The notes: a model not told the origin generated them from the sequence alone. Numbered from the stretch's first letter, positions 1-6,418 are shown. The stretch: 6,964 bases of DNA from an uncultured Haemophilus sp. (GCF_937976265.1 NZ_CALJRX010000221.1:1-6964); one strand, 5' to 3'. Numbers and translations: made by a program.

Positions 1-63
1 CGCCGCGGGCATTCCAATGTGTTTAAGCTGATTGTGGATGCGTTAAAAGTAAAGGCCGTCTGA
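1..63 (+). CDS. C-terminal end of an unrecognised protein (partial)
   Basis: The frame starting at base 1 is open into a TGA at 61-63 and gives 20 residues, RRGHSNVFKLIVDALKVKAV. The piece is too short to assign to a family and I do not recognise it. It begins GC-rich (CGC CGC GGG), like the oxidoreductase wreck to its right and unlike the AT-rich genes further on. The last codons, GCC GTC TGA, are the first nine bases of a Neisseria-type uptake sequence, so the end of the gene and the hairpin that probably terminates it share bases. The gene converges on the minus-strand oxidoreductase remnant. Being a real gene end is an inference from the open frame and from the hairpin placed exactly at the stop. 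Confidence 0.45.
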   Translation, partial: RRGHSNVFKLIVDALKVKAV

Positions 64-78
64 GATTTCAGACGGCAT
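55..78. terminator. Neisseria-type DUS inverted repeat, probable terminator
   Basis: GCCGTCTGA (55-63) and TTCAGACGGC (67-76) form a 9-bp perfect stem around a 4-base loop. The right arm extends to the full 12-mer, TTCAGACGGCAT (67-78), the complement of the Neisseria uptake sequence ATGCCGTCTGAA. Inverted pairs of this sequence commonly serve as terminators at gene ends in Neisseria. Here the left arm contains the stop codon of the leftmost gene. There is no long T run after it on the plus strand (only ATTT), so terminator strength is uncertain. Confidence 0.75.
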
Positions 79-86
79 TTCACATA

Positions 87-144
87 AAAGTGCGGTCAAA
101 TTTTTAGACATTTTTGCAAACCTTCATTCAAACCCAACCGCTTG
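87..144. repeat. Haemophilus uptake-signal (USS) element, copy 1
   Basis: An exact 9-base Haemophilus uptake signal, AAGTGCGGT, lies at 88-96. It is followed by the A/T-rich tail usual for this signal and then by TTTTTGCAAA. An imperfect inverted partner, ACCGCTTG, lies at 137-144. The left 34 bases (87-120) match the copy at 6663-6696 at 29 of 34 positions by direct comparison. The right half has diverged, so the stem is weak. It sits between the convergent left-edge gene and the oxidoreductase remnant, ten bases from the Neisseria-type hairpin. Confidence 0.7.
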
Positions 145-148
145 CCCA

Positions 149-873
149 TCAAGCTCTACCCACACTTAACCCTGCTTTGCCATTTTCCCACAAAGTTTTC
201 AGCAATACTTTCCAAGCTGATAGCTTAGAATTTGGCTGCTTACCTTGCCCGATCAAATCCATTTGCGTCGTATACCAATTCATTTCCAGCATCGCCCCCA
301 CTTTTTATCAACCAACGCCACGCCTGTTTGAATGCGGTCGGGTTGCACGGTTTGGTAAGTACCATTTTGCATTTGGTTCGTCAAATCAGGGACTAAGGCA
401 AACGGACGGGCGACACCGACCAAATCTAAATGGCCGCTGGATAAGGCATCTTCCATTGCGCTTTGTGAACGGAAACCGCCGGTGATAATCAGCGGAGCTT
501 GGCTGACTACACGGGCTTTTTCGGCGTAATCGATGAAGAAGGCGTCGCGTTTTCGGGTGCTGTCTTTGGCGGCGAGCATTTACGGGCTTTCGTAGTTGCC
601 ACTGGAAACTTCAATAAAATCAATGCCCATTTCCAATAACTTTTGTATCACCTGTACCGATTCGCTTTCGTAAAAACCGCCTTTTTAGAAATTCGCCGAA
701 TTGAGTTTTACGCCCACCAAGAAATCTTTGCCCACAACGGCGCGGATGGCAGTGTAGGTTTCCAAAATGAAGCTCATACGGTTTTCCAAGCTATCGCCCC
801 ATTGATCTTGGCGTCGGTTGTGGTGTGGTGAGAGGAATTGGCTGATGAGATAGCCGTGTGCGACGTGAATAAC
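149..873 (-). pseudogene. NADH:flavin oxidoreductase (Old Yellow Enzyme family) remnant
   Basis: Reading the minus strand from about 873 to 149 and joining two frames gives about 240 residues of an Old Yellow Enzyme-type flavoprotein. Recognisable pieces, in order, are IHVAHGYLISQFLSPHHN near the start, the GVKLNSANF strand, IDFIEVSSGNYESP, the flavin phosphate-binding LIITGGFRS and DLVGVARPFALVPDL, and a C-terminus ending KAGLSVGRA. Intact members reduce activated double bonds using FMN and NAD(P)H and are usually 350-400 residues or longer, so the N-terminal third is gone. Three further lesions are visible: TAA at 685-687 (probably a former CAA glutamine codon before KGGF), TAA at 580-582, and loss of one A in the run at 302-306, after which the frame shifts to read VGAMLEMNWYTTQMDL and ends with TGA at 149-151. 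Homology stops sharply at about 873. The segment is much richer in G+C than the genes beside it (30/60, 30/60 and 36/60 over 421-600), which suggests a Neisseria-like source. Confidence 0.9.
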
Positions 874-1024
874 ATAACTGTTACTTAAGTTGATAAGTTT
901 AAAAACTTGAACGCATTTTAAAGGGAACGATGGGGAATATCAAAGGATGGTCGTTTCTTTAAATTGCAGCATTTCGGCGAATAGACAGAAGACTTTTAAG
1001 ATTTCGAAGCAGTTTTTCATAAGA

Positions 1025-1660
1025 TTACTGCTTAATTTTCCCTAAATTATCAACCAAGTCATGAACTTCGGTAGATGGATTCAACTCACCATCTGTTTGT
1101 GCTTCTCTAAAAGCCCTTCTTGAGTTTACTATTGCTGTTTCTATATAAGGTAACAAAACCCTATAAATACCTTGCTGTGCCTTATTGTAATTCATTGAAA
1201 ATTTTGCGTTCCATTCTTGATTAAGTAAAGCAACACAATTATCACCAGCACTTTTATTGCCTGTTTTCATAATAGGTGCACGAGAATATTTAAAATGGCA
1301 AAGATACCAATATTCAAAACTTGGGTAAGATACAATCAAATTTATATTGTGTTCCTTTGCCAACTTTTTGGCATCATCAAAGGTTTGATGCGCATCTCTA
1401 TCAATGACACAATAAACTTCATCAAATTCTAAATGTTGACTTTGCTTATCTTTTTCTTCAATAGCAGTTTCAACCACAGATTTAGGATCAGAACCACGTC
1501 CAGAATAAACTTGAACATTTACCGAAGAAAGGTTTTTAGTAGAAATCAAGTCTTCAAAATAGAGTTTTTCCGTTTTCTCACCTTCGCAAACGATCAAAAT
1601 AGTTTTATAAGCTTCTCGTTTTGGTGCTTTACGGGATAAATCTCGAGCTTTCTTTGCCAT
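1025..1660 (-). CDS. rloB: RloB-family TOPRIM-like protein, effector partner of RloA
   Basis: This 211-residue protein has the marks of the RloB family. After a basic N-terminus, ILIVCEGEKTEKLYF carries the EGExTE motif (residues 26-31), VYCVIDRDAH carries an acidic DxD (87-89), and SYPSFEYWYLCHF (111-123) is the family's FExWxLxHF block. The Glu followed by DxD resembles a TOPRIM metal site, so a nuclease role is inferred rather than shown. RloB genes were first noted linked to type I restriction loci and usually follow rloA. I recall the lactococcal AbiL pair as a related arrangement. I prefer ATG at 1658-1660 over an in-frame ATG at 1721-1723, because it is four bases after the rloA stop and has the ribosome site GGGAGGA (minus strand, 1669-1675) eight bases upstream, while the longer start would add 21 residues overlapping rloA. 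The protein looks complete. No clear terminator follows it. Confidence 0.85.
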   Translation of the reverse strand: MAKKARDLSRKAPKREAYKTILIVCEGEKTEKLYFEDLISTKNLSSVNVQVYSGRGSDPKSVVETAIEEKDKQSQHLEFDEVYCVIDRDAHQTFDDAKKLAKEHNINLIVSYPSFEYWYLCHFKYSRAPIMKTGNKSAGDNCVALLNQEWNAKFSMNYNKAQQGIYRVLLPYIETAIVNSRRAFREAQTDGELNPSTEVHDLVDNLGKIKQ

Positions 1661-1664
1661 AGAT

Positions 1665-2981
1665 TTAATCCTCCCAAAAAGAGAATGGGAAATTAAAGTC
1701 TTGGAAAATAGGTTTTGCCCCATATTTACCGCTCAAATAATATTCTTCAATATCTTCACGATTGATATGCGGTTTAAAATCCGTTAATGGATAAAGCGTT
1801 GTTGATCTATCCTTATTTTTTTCACAAAACCAAATTTGATCTCGACGTAATAGATTTTTCCTTAACACTGATGTTTCATGTGTTGTAAAAATAAGCTGAG
1901 CATTTCTTTGGTTAATTGGGGAATTGAATAGTTTAACCAAGAATCTAACCAGATCAGGATGCAGGCTTTTATTTAATTCATCAATAACCAAAGTATCGCC
2001 ATTATGCAAAACCGCCTGAATCAATCCTGAAAATTCAAATAATTTTTGCGTACCATCTGATTCGTCTCCTAAATTTATTTTTTGTGGTTTATTTTCATTA
2101 TCTAAATACACAAAAAAAGTCTCATGTTGGGCAATGATATGTTGTTGTAGATCTTGTAATATTTTTTCTTTAATAATATTAGGAATATCATCAGGAAGTC
2201 CTTCAAAATTTACTTTAGGCTTTTCAAAAACAATATCGTCTAATTCGATACCCGCAGAACGCAACAACTGAATCATGATTTTTTTATCTTTTTCAGACTT
2301 TTTACATTGCCTTTTTGCCATCTCATTGCTGATTCTATCTGTGCTAATAATTGTAATTCTATTTATTAGGCTATGAAAAATAGGTTTGATTTGTTCACTA
2401 TTTAAATGTGCTGCACTAGATAAGAATAGCTGATCCGGTCTGGTTTGATTTCTCCAACTTACTCTTTCGCCTTTGAAATAATCAGACATTTTCCAGTCGT
2501 AGCTTTCGGTCTGTTGGTTATACTCACGGGAAAACCAGTTTTGTTCGCGACCTTTTGGATAGACACTTAACCATTCTTCATGGATTTTTTTGTCATCAGC
2601 AATAAAGCCATAATCCACTCTAGTGGGTTGCAAACTACCTTCATCATTGAGTAAATCTACAACAAATGAAATGTCATAATGGGTTGGATTGTTTTTGTAT
2701 GTTTCATCAAAAAGAAAAGATTCAGTTCTGATTGGTTCTTTTTCTTTCTTATTGAAGGAATCCGAAAGAATTTGAATCATTGAATATAATGCTTTGATTA
2801 TATTGGATTTGCCTGAGGCGTTGGCTCCATAAATAACGGCAGATTTTAACAAAGACGGTGTAGCGAGCGCATTACTGTCAAAATAGTTGTCCGGCATTTC
2901 CGTTCCTGAATCACGAACTAACGAAAGCGTTTGTTCTTGTTTGATTGAACGATAATTTTCAACAGAAAATTGGATTAACAT
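1665..2981 (-). CDS. rloA: RloA-like AAA/ABC-type ATPase (AAA_21/COG1106 family)
   Basis: This is a 438-residue P-loop ATPase of the RloA/SMC-ABC type. The N-terminal strand FSVENYRSIKQEQTLSL is the usual opening of these proteins. Walker A is GANASGKS (52-59), a signature-like DESDGTQKLFEF lies at 306-317, Walker B is TLVIDE (330-335) with D-loop SLHPDL (339-344), and the H-loop is TTHE (366-369). Residues about 75-300 form the variable insert between the ATPase halves. Such ATPases act as sensors or gates for a partner nuclease in phage defence (OLD/Gabija, PARIS and AbiL-like pairs share the ATPase-plus-TOPRIM logic), and here the partner is rloB directly downstream. All ATPase motifs are intact, so the protein is probably active. 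Start ATG at 2979-2981 has a modest AAGGG about six bases upstream. The gene is AT-rich and I see no exact Haemophilus or Neisseria uptake sequence inside it, consistent with an acquired module. Which phages it resists, or whether it is expressed, cannot be told from sequence. Confidence 0.88.
   Translation of the reverse strand: MLIQFSVENYRSIKQEQTLSLVRDSGTEMPDNYFDSNALATPSLLKSAVIYGANASGKSNIIKALYSMIQILSDSFNKKEKEPIRTESFLFDETYKNNPTHYDISFVVDLLNDEGSLQPTRVDYGFIADDKKIHEEWLSVYPKGREQNWFSREYNQQTESYDWKMSDYFKGERVSWRNQTRPDQLFLSSAAHLNSEQIKPIFHSLINRITIISTDRISNEMAKRQCKKSEKDKKIMIQLLRSAGIELDDIVFEKPKVNFEGLPDDIPNIIKEKILQDLQQHIIAQHETFFVYLDNENKPQKINLGDESDGTQKLFEFSGLIQAVLHNGDTLVIDELNKSLHPDLVRFLVKLFNSPINQRNAQLIFTTHETSVLRKNLLRRDQIWFCEKNKDRSTTLYPLTDFKPHINREDIEEYYLSGKYGAKPIFQDFNFPFSFWED
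1669..1675 (-). promoter_or_regulatory. rloB ribosome binding site inside the end of rloA
   Basis: GGGAGGA on the minus strand lies eight bases upstream of the ATG at 1658-1660. It is formed by the final codons of rloA (TGG GAG GAT TAA). This decides the rloB start and implies that ribosomes finishing rloA feed rloB translation, which would hold the two proteins in a fixed ratio. Confidence 0.75.
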
Positions 2982-3031
2982 AATAAACCCTTTTTTATTG
3001 CAATTTTAGGTAAAAAACACCTGATTTTGCT

Positions 3032-3060
3032 ATCTTATCACCTTATAGCTTTCCTCTCAA
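3032..3060 (-). promoter_or_regulatory. Predicted sigma-70 promoter for rloAB
   Basis: On the minus strand TTGAGA (3055-3060, 5/6 to TTGACA) and TAAGAT (3032-3037, 4/6 to TATAAT) are separated by 17 bases. Transcription would begin near 3025, leaving a leader of about 44 bases before the rloA ATG. The leader contains a short inverted repeat, AGGT/ACCT (3008-3011 and 3019-3022), around a poly-A/T loop. This is a prediction by pattern only. Confidence 0.45.
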
Positions 3061-3095
3061 CTGTTATAAATAACACATTGGTCTACACTACAAAA

Positions 3096-3105
3096 TTCAG
3101 ACGGC
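3096..3105 (-). repeat. Single Neisseria-type DNA uptake sequence
   Basis: TTCAGACGGC on the plus strand is the exact complement of the 10-mer GCCGTCTGAA. It has no inverted partner nearby, unlike the two other sites in this window. On the minus strand it lies 12 bases beyond the stop of the 34-codon tail at 3118-3222, and upstream of the predicted rloAB promoter. Confidence 0.8.
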
Positions 3106-3117
3106 CTTTTTCCCGAG

Positions 3118-3222
3118 CTATTTAGAGCGAAAATAAACGTTAGTTAATGGAGAGCTTAATTCAAGCCCTCGGAAATCCTTACCTTCGTAGATATTGACAT
3201 TAGTGTAATAATGGAAACCCAT
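3118..3222 (-). pseudogene. Possible C-terminal remnant of a lost gene (34 codons)
   Basis: The minus strand from ATG at 3220-3222 to TAG at 3118-3120 encodes a protein-like sequence beginning MGFHYYTNVNIYEGKD and ending SSPLTNVYFRSK. I do not recognise the family. The frame continues only six codons upstream of the ATG before a TAA that lies inside the DUF4143 gene's 3' end. The ATG has no ribosome binding site. The mixed hydrophobic and charged composition and the Neisseria uptake sequence just past its stop look like the end of a longer gene whose front part was replaced by the DUF4143 gene. It could equally be a chance frame or a real very small protein. Confidence 0.3.
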
Positions 3223-3229
3223 AAATTTA

Positions 3230-4522
3230 TTATTTAGTAATTAAAAAAACATACAACGGCACATTTACCAGCCAATCCTGTTCCCGATAATCTGCTATGG
3301 AAAAACGAATGGCTTGTTCTGGCTGAAATTGTTCTACATATACTTTCAAACTTTTTGCTTTTAAATTTTCTTCTGCTTTGACTTCAATCGGAATTACAGC
3401 TTGCTTACGTTGTACAACAAAATCGACCTCTGCAGTGCCTTTTTCAGTTGCCCAATAAAAAACAGGATTTTCTTGCGTGGCAATCAGTTGTTGCAAGACA
3501 TATTGTTCGGTTAAAGCGCCTTTAAATTCGGTAAAAATACGGCTACCTTCTAGGAGTACGCTGGCATCCAAATTGCTTTGTGCGGCAAGCAGTCCGACAT
3601 CTAAGCCATACAATTTAAAGGCGTTATCTTGATAAGCGGAAAGTGGCAAATGTGGTTTCTTCACACGAGGCACGCTATGCACTAAGCCGCTGTCTTTTAG
3701 CCATTGCAATGCAATTTCATAGTCTTTGCTTCTCGCCCCTTTTTGTAGCTGAGCATAGATAAATTTTTTATTTTCTTTGGCAAGTTGCTCAGGAATGGAA
3801 GCCCAAATTGACCGCACTTTTTGCACAGTTTGACCATCGTGAATATGTTTGGAAAAATCTTGTTCATACGCCATCAATAAATTACGTTGTACTTGACGCA
3901 CTTCATCGACATTTTGTGTTTCGATAAATACTTTTACCGCTTCAGGCATACCGCCTACAAAATAATATAAACGGAGTAAATCAATATAGGTGGTTTTCAT
4001 GGCGGAAATTAGCGACCAGTCTTTCAGCTCAAGCAATTTCACCAAATCTTGTTTGCCAAGTGCGGTTAAAAATTCATGAAAATCCATAGGATAAAGTGGT
4101 AGAAAGTCCACTTTGCCGACAGGAAAAGAGACTTGATGATGTAGTGACACCCCAAGCAATGAGCCAGCCGCGACAATATAAAATTGAGGCGCATTTTCGT
4201 AAAAATATTTGAGTGAAGATAATGCTTGTGGGACTTCTTGTACTTCATCAAAAATAATCAGGGTGTTTTCTGCTTGAATGTCAACACCGCTTTCAATTTT
4301 CAACCCGAGTATCAAACGATCAATATCATAGTCGCCAGAAAATAGCGTTTTCATGCGAGGGTTATTATCAAAGTTGATATACGCCACTTTTTCAAAGGAT
4401 TGCTCGCCAAAGTGTTTCATCGCCCAGGTTTTTCCTACCTGTCTTGCTCCTTGAATAATCAACGGTTTGCGGTTTGTTTTGTGCTTCCACTTTTCTAAGG
4501 ATTGTATGATTTTACGCTGCAT
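3230..4522 (-). CDS. DUF4143-type ATP-binding protein (AAA_14 ATPase)
   Basis: This 430-residue protein is a typical AAA_14 plus DUF4143 protein. Walker A is GARQVGKT (25-32), Walker B is LIIFDEVQE (88-96), and a sensor-like AAGSLLG spans 118-124. It is followed by the family's FPVGKVDFLPLYPMDFHEFL block (133-152) and VGGMPEAV (189-196). The C-terminal region has E365, D367 and E380-V-K382, the spacing of a PD-(D/E)xK-like nuclease fold. The cellular role of this family is not established, so I give none. The length is normal and the gene looks complete. ATG at 4520-4522 is preferred because GGGAGAGG (minus strand, 4527-4534) sits correctly upstream. A TTG at 4538-4540 would add six residues but would place this ribosome site inside the gene. 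Two exact Haemophilus uptake signals lie within the coding sequence, suggesting long residence in a Haemophilus genome. It is 707 bases from the rloB start side and has its own promoter, so a joint role with rloAB is only a possibility. Confidence 0.88.
   Translation of the reverse strand: MQRKIIQSLEKWKHKTNRKPLIIQGARQVGKTWAMKHFGEQSFEKVAYINFDNNPRMKTLFSGDYDIDRLILGLKIESGVDIQAENTLIIFDEVQEVPQALSSLKYFYENAPQFYIVAAGSLLGVSLHHQVSFPVGKVDFLPLYPMDFHEFLTALGKQDLVKLLELKDWSLISAMKTTYIDLLRLYYFVGGMPEAVKVFIETQNVDEVRQVQRNLLMAYEQDFSKHIHDGQTVQKVRSIWASIPEQLAKENKKFIYAQLQKGARSKDYEIALQWLKDSGLVHSVPRVKKPHLPLSAYQDNAFKLYGLDVGLLAAQSNLDASVLLEGSRIFTEFKGALTEQYVLQQLIATQENPVFYWATEKGTAEVDFVVQRKQAVIPIEVKAEENLKAKSLKVYVEQFQPEQAIRFSIADYREQDWLVNVPLYVFLITK
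3811..3819 (-). repeat. Haemophilus uptake signal inside the DUF4143 gene
   Basis: ACCGCACTT on the plus strand is the exact complement of AAGTGCGGT. It encodes part of QKVRSIW and is followed on the minus strand by an A/T-rich tail as in the extended signal. Confidence 0.8.
4058..4066 (+). repeat. Haemophilus uptake signal inside the DUF4143 gene
   Basis: Exact AAGTGCGGT followed by TAAAAATTC. It lies opposite the TALGK codons of the ATPase and is in opposite orientation to the copy at 3811-3819. Confidence 0.8.
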
Positions 4523-4553
4523 AATACCTCTCCCAAACAACGGATATAGGCTA

Positions 4554-4582
4554 ATTATACAGTATGGAATACACTTTTTCTA
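4554..4582 (-). promoter_or_regulatory. Predicted sigma-70 promoter for the DUF4143 gene
   Basis: On the minus strand a perfect TATAAT (4554-4559) lies 17 bases downstream of TAGAAA (4577-4582, 4/6 to TTGACA). The start point would be near 4547, about 25 bases before the ATG. Just upstream (4599-4660) are several short direct and inverted repeats of TTCAC/GTGAA flanked by A and T tracts, including GTGA (4624-4627) with TCAC (4635-4638), which could be a regulator site. Confidence 0.55.
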
Positions 4583-4670
4583 ATGATATGAGTTTGTATA
4601 TTTACATTTTTTCAAATGAAAAAGTGATTAATATTCACATTTTTTAAGGTGAATTTGAAATAATGAAAAA

Positions 4671-4697
4671 GCCGTCTGAAATTTCAGACGGCCTTTT
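4671..4697. terminator. Neisseria-type DUS palindrome with T run, probable terminator
   Basis: GCCGTCTGAA (4671-4680) and TTCAGACGGC (4683-4692) form a perfect 22-base palindrome followed by CTTTT on the plus strand and preceded by an A run. This is a bidirectional rho-independent terminator shape. No plus-strand gene ends here. On the minus strand it lies past the UbiB-like gene and upstream of the DUF4143 promoter, where it would insulate the two transcription units. Confidence 0.75.
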
Positions 4698-4703
4698 CAT
4701 GCC

Positions 4704-4765
4704 AAAGCGCGGTCAAATTTTCAGGTGTTTTTGCAAATCATCTTAGAGATTCGACCACTTGTATT
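4704..4765. repeat. Haemophilus USS-type hairpin repeat, copy 2
   Basis: This 62-base unit matches the unit at 6663-6724 at 58 of 62 positions. It carries AAGCGCGGT, one base from the Haemophilus uptake signal, the common core TTTTTGCAAATCATCTTA, and an inverted arm ATTCGACC (4749-4756) pairing with GGTCAAAT (4711-4718). On the minus-strand transcript the 8-bp stem is fully paired with one G-U. It begins 12 bases after the UbiB-like stop, so it may help end that transcript. Confidence 0.75.
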
Positions 4766-4777
4766 GTCCTCATTACA

Positions 4778-6418
4778 CTAATTCTTATCTATCCGCTTAA
4801 TCAATAAAAAGACCGCCAGTACTAATGCAATCGCACCGCAAATCAAGCTTGGTATTGGGATACCATTGAGCTGAGGGATATTTTCGTTCAACGATAAAAT
4901 AGACGCTGCAATAATGAGTGCGGCAATAATCAACATAATGCCCACTCGTTCGACAGTCTTACGAAAACGCTCTAATCCGTGGATTTCATGTTCAAGACGA
5001 ATTTCCTTATTGCTGATTTTTTGTAAGAAAATTTTGACTTCTTCCGGAAGCGAAAGCCAGTTGTTGTAGCTGTCAGCAATTTTTTCGAAATTTTCACTAA
5101 TCACGTGTTTAGGTGAAAATCGTTTCTTGAGCATTTGTGTAATATAAGGTTTAAGTACGGCTGCAATATCTAATTCAGGATAGAGATAACGTCCGATCCC
5201 CTCAATCTGGGCAAAACCTTTTGTTAGCAAATAAACGCCCTCAGGCATAATAATGCTATTTTCGCTCATAATTTTGGTAAAACGATTCATCAATTCACTG
5301 ATATTTAACCCTGCCAAATTGCTTTCAGTGAGGAGCATGAAAATCTCAGAAAGATCATTTTCTAGCGCTTTTTCATTCGGCACATTATAACTGACAGCAA
5401 GCTGCTTAATGGTCTCGATGATTTTTCGCATATTTTTTTTAGAGGCATAGTATAAACAATTTCCAAGTAATTCGCGTTCTTTAGGGCTGAGTTTGCCCAT
5501 TGCCCCCAAGTCAATAAAAGCAATCCGCCCGTCAGGCGTTAATAGAATGTTGCCAGGGTGGGGATCAGCATGAAAGAAGCCAAACTCAAATACTTGTTTC
5601 ATATAGAGATCTAATCCAAGTAAAGCAACATCTTTAGCCAGTAAACCTTGTTGTTCAATCTGTGCTTTATTGGTCACTTTTGAACCATACACAAAATCCA
5701 TACAAAGAATGTTATTGTTTGATAAATTCGAATAGGTTTGTGGGACTAAAATACGTGGATTTTGCTTAAAGTTATTAGCAAAACGCTCAATGCTACGACG
5801 CTCACTTTCAAGGGAGAGTTCTGTTGTAATGGATTCTTTGAAGGTATTTAATAACGCTTTAGGTTGAAGGTTAGAAATAATGTCGTTGCGTTGTTCTAGA
5901 AAATTCACGAGATCTTGTAAGATAAGTAAATCTGCCTTAATGACTTCATCAATGCCTTCTCGCTTGATTTTTACCGCAACATCTTGTCCGTTTTTCAACC
6001 GCCCTTTGAATACTTGACCGATAGAAGCTGATGCCATAGGCTCTGAAGCAAGCGTTTCGAAATGTTCATGAATATCTATGCCTAATTCACGCTGAAATTT
6101 TTCTGCAATATCAATGGGCTGAACTTCTACTTTATCTTGCAATTTTTGTAGTTCGGTAATCATTTCAACTGGTAGCAAATCGCGGCGATCACTTAACATC
6201 TGCCCTAATTTAACGTAAGTTGTACCCAGCTCTTCCATCGCTCGACGGATACGTTTATATACAGACACGCTTCCACTTGATTCATTGGCTAACTTATTTG
6301 AAAGGGGTTCCGGTAACCACTTCTCTAAATTACTGCGTTCAAAAAACTCATCTAAACCATAACGTAATAAGATTTCTGCAACCTGCTTGGTACGTTGAAA
6401 TTTGTTAAAAATAGCCAT
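4778..6418 (-). CDS. UbiB/AarF/ABC1-family kinase-like membrane protein
   Basis: This 546-residue protein is a member of the atypical-kinase UbiB family, whose bacterial members support ubiquinone biosynthesis or lipid/quinone handling at the inner membrane and hydrolyse ATP. Family motifs are complete: KLGQ of the KxGQ motif (70-73), the alanine-rich nucleotide loop ASASIGQV (129-136), the lysine of VAVKIK (150), the catalytic loop HADPHPGN (283-290) and the metal-binding IDLG (302-305). Two hydrophobic helices near the end (about 492-508 and 522-540) form the usual C-terminal membrane hairpin. Total length equals that of E. coli UbiB, but the N-terminus (MAIFNKFQRTKQVAEILLRY) is unlike it. 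It may be a UbiB paralogue rather than the classical biosynthetic protein, so I give no symbol. No other ubi gene is visible. Start ATG 6416-6418 has GAGGA (minus strand, 6427-6431) eight bases upstream. The stop is TAG. Near-identical 62-base repeats lie on both sides of the gene. Confidence 0.9.
   Translation of the reverse strand: MAIFNKFQRTKQVAEILLRYGLDEFFERSNLEKWLPEPLSNKLANESSGSVSVYKRIRRAMEELGTTYVKLGQMLSDRRDLLPVEMITELQKLQDKVEVQPIDIAEKFQRELGIDIHEHFETLASEPMASASIGQVFKGRLKNGQDVAVKIKREGIDEVIKADLLILQDLVNFLEQRNDIISNLQPKALLNTFKESITTELSLESERRSIERFANNFKQNPRILVPQTYSNLSNNNILCMDFVYGSKVTNKAQIEQQGLLAKDVALLGLDLYMKQVFEFGFFHADPHPGNILLTPDGRIAFIDLGAMGKLSPKERELLGNCLYYASKKNMRKIIETIKQLAVSYNVPNEKALENDLSEIFMLLTESNLAGLNISELMNRFTKIMSENSIIMPEGVYLLTKGFAQIEGIGRYLYPELDIAAVLKPYITQMLKKRFSPKHVISENFEKIADSYNNWLSLPEEVKIFLQKISNKEIRLEHEIHGLERFRKTVERVGIMLIIAALIIAASILSLNENIPQLNGIPIPSLICGAIALVLAVFLLIKRIDKN

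Noticed and set aside
114..831. Plus-strand open frames over the oxidoreductase remnant
   Set aside because: They are the opposite strand of a clearly recognisable minus-strand coding sequence, have no family resemblance, and arise because that gene is decayed.
940..1020. 26-codon minus-strand frame starting four bases after the rloB stop (MKNCFEILKVF...)
   Set aside because: It has no convincing ribosome binding site and no recognisable family, and it lies in a stretch that looks like junction debris. A third small member of the rloAB operon is not excluded but is unsupported.
1661..1723. Longer rloB start 21 codons upstream (ATG 1721-1723)
   Set aside because: It would overlap the rloA end by 59 bases and ignores the strong GGGAGGA correctly spaced before the ATG at 1658-1660. 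The extra residues are just rloA sequence in another frame.
1025..4522. Calling rloAB plus the DUF4143 gene a single three-gene defence system
   Set aside because: The DUF4143 gene has its own promoter and ribosome site, carries native Haemophilus uptake signals, and is separated from rloA by 248 bases with other features. Proximity alone does not support a joint system.
4523..4540. TTG start for the DUF4143 protein at 4540
   Set aside because: The GGGAGAGG ribosome site lies between this TTG and the ATG at 4520-4522, so the ATG is the better start.
4620..4645. CRP-like site TGTGA...TCAC before the DUF4143 gene (minus strand)
   Set aside because: The half-sites are seven bases apart rather than six and the second lacks the final A, so it does not fit the usual CRP site.
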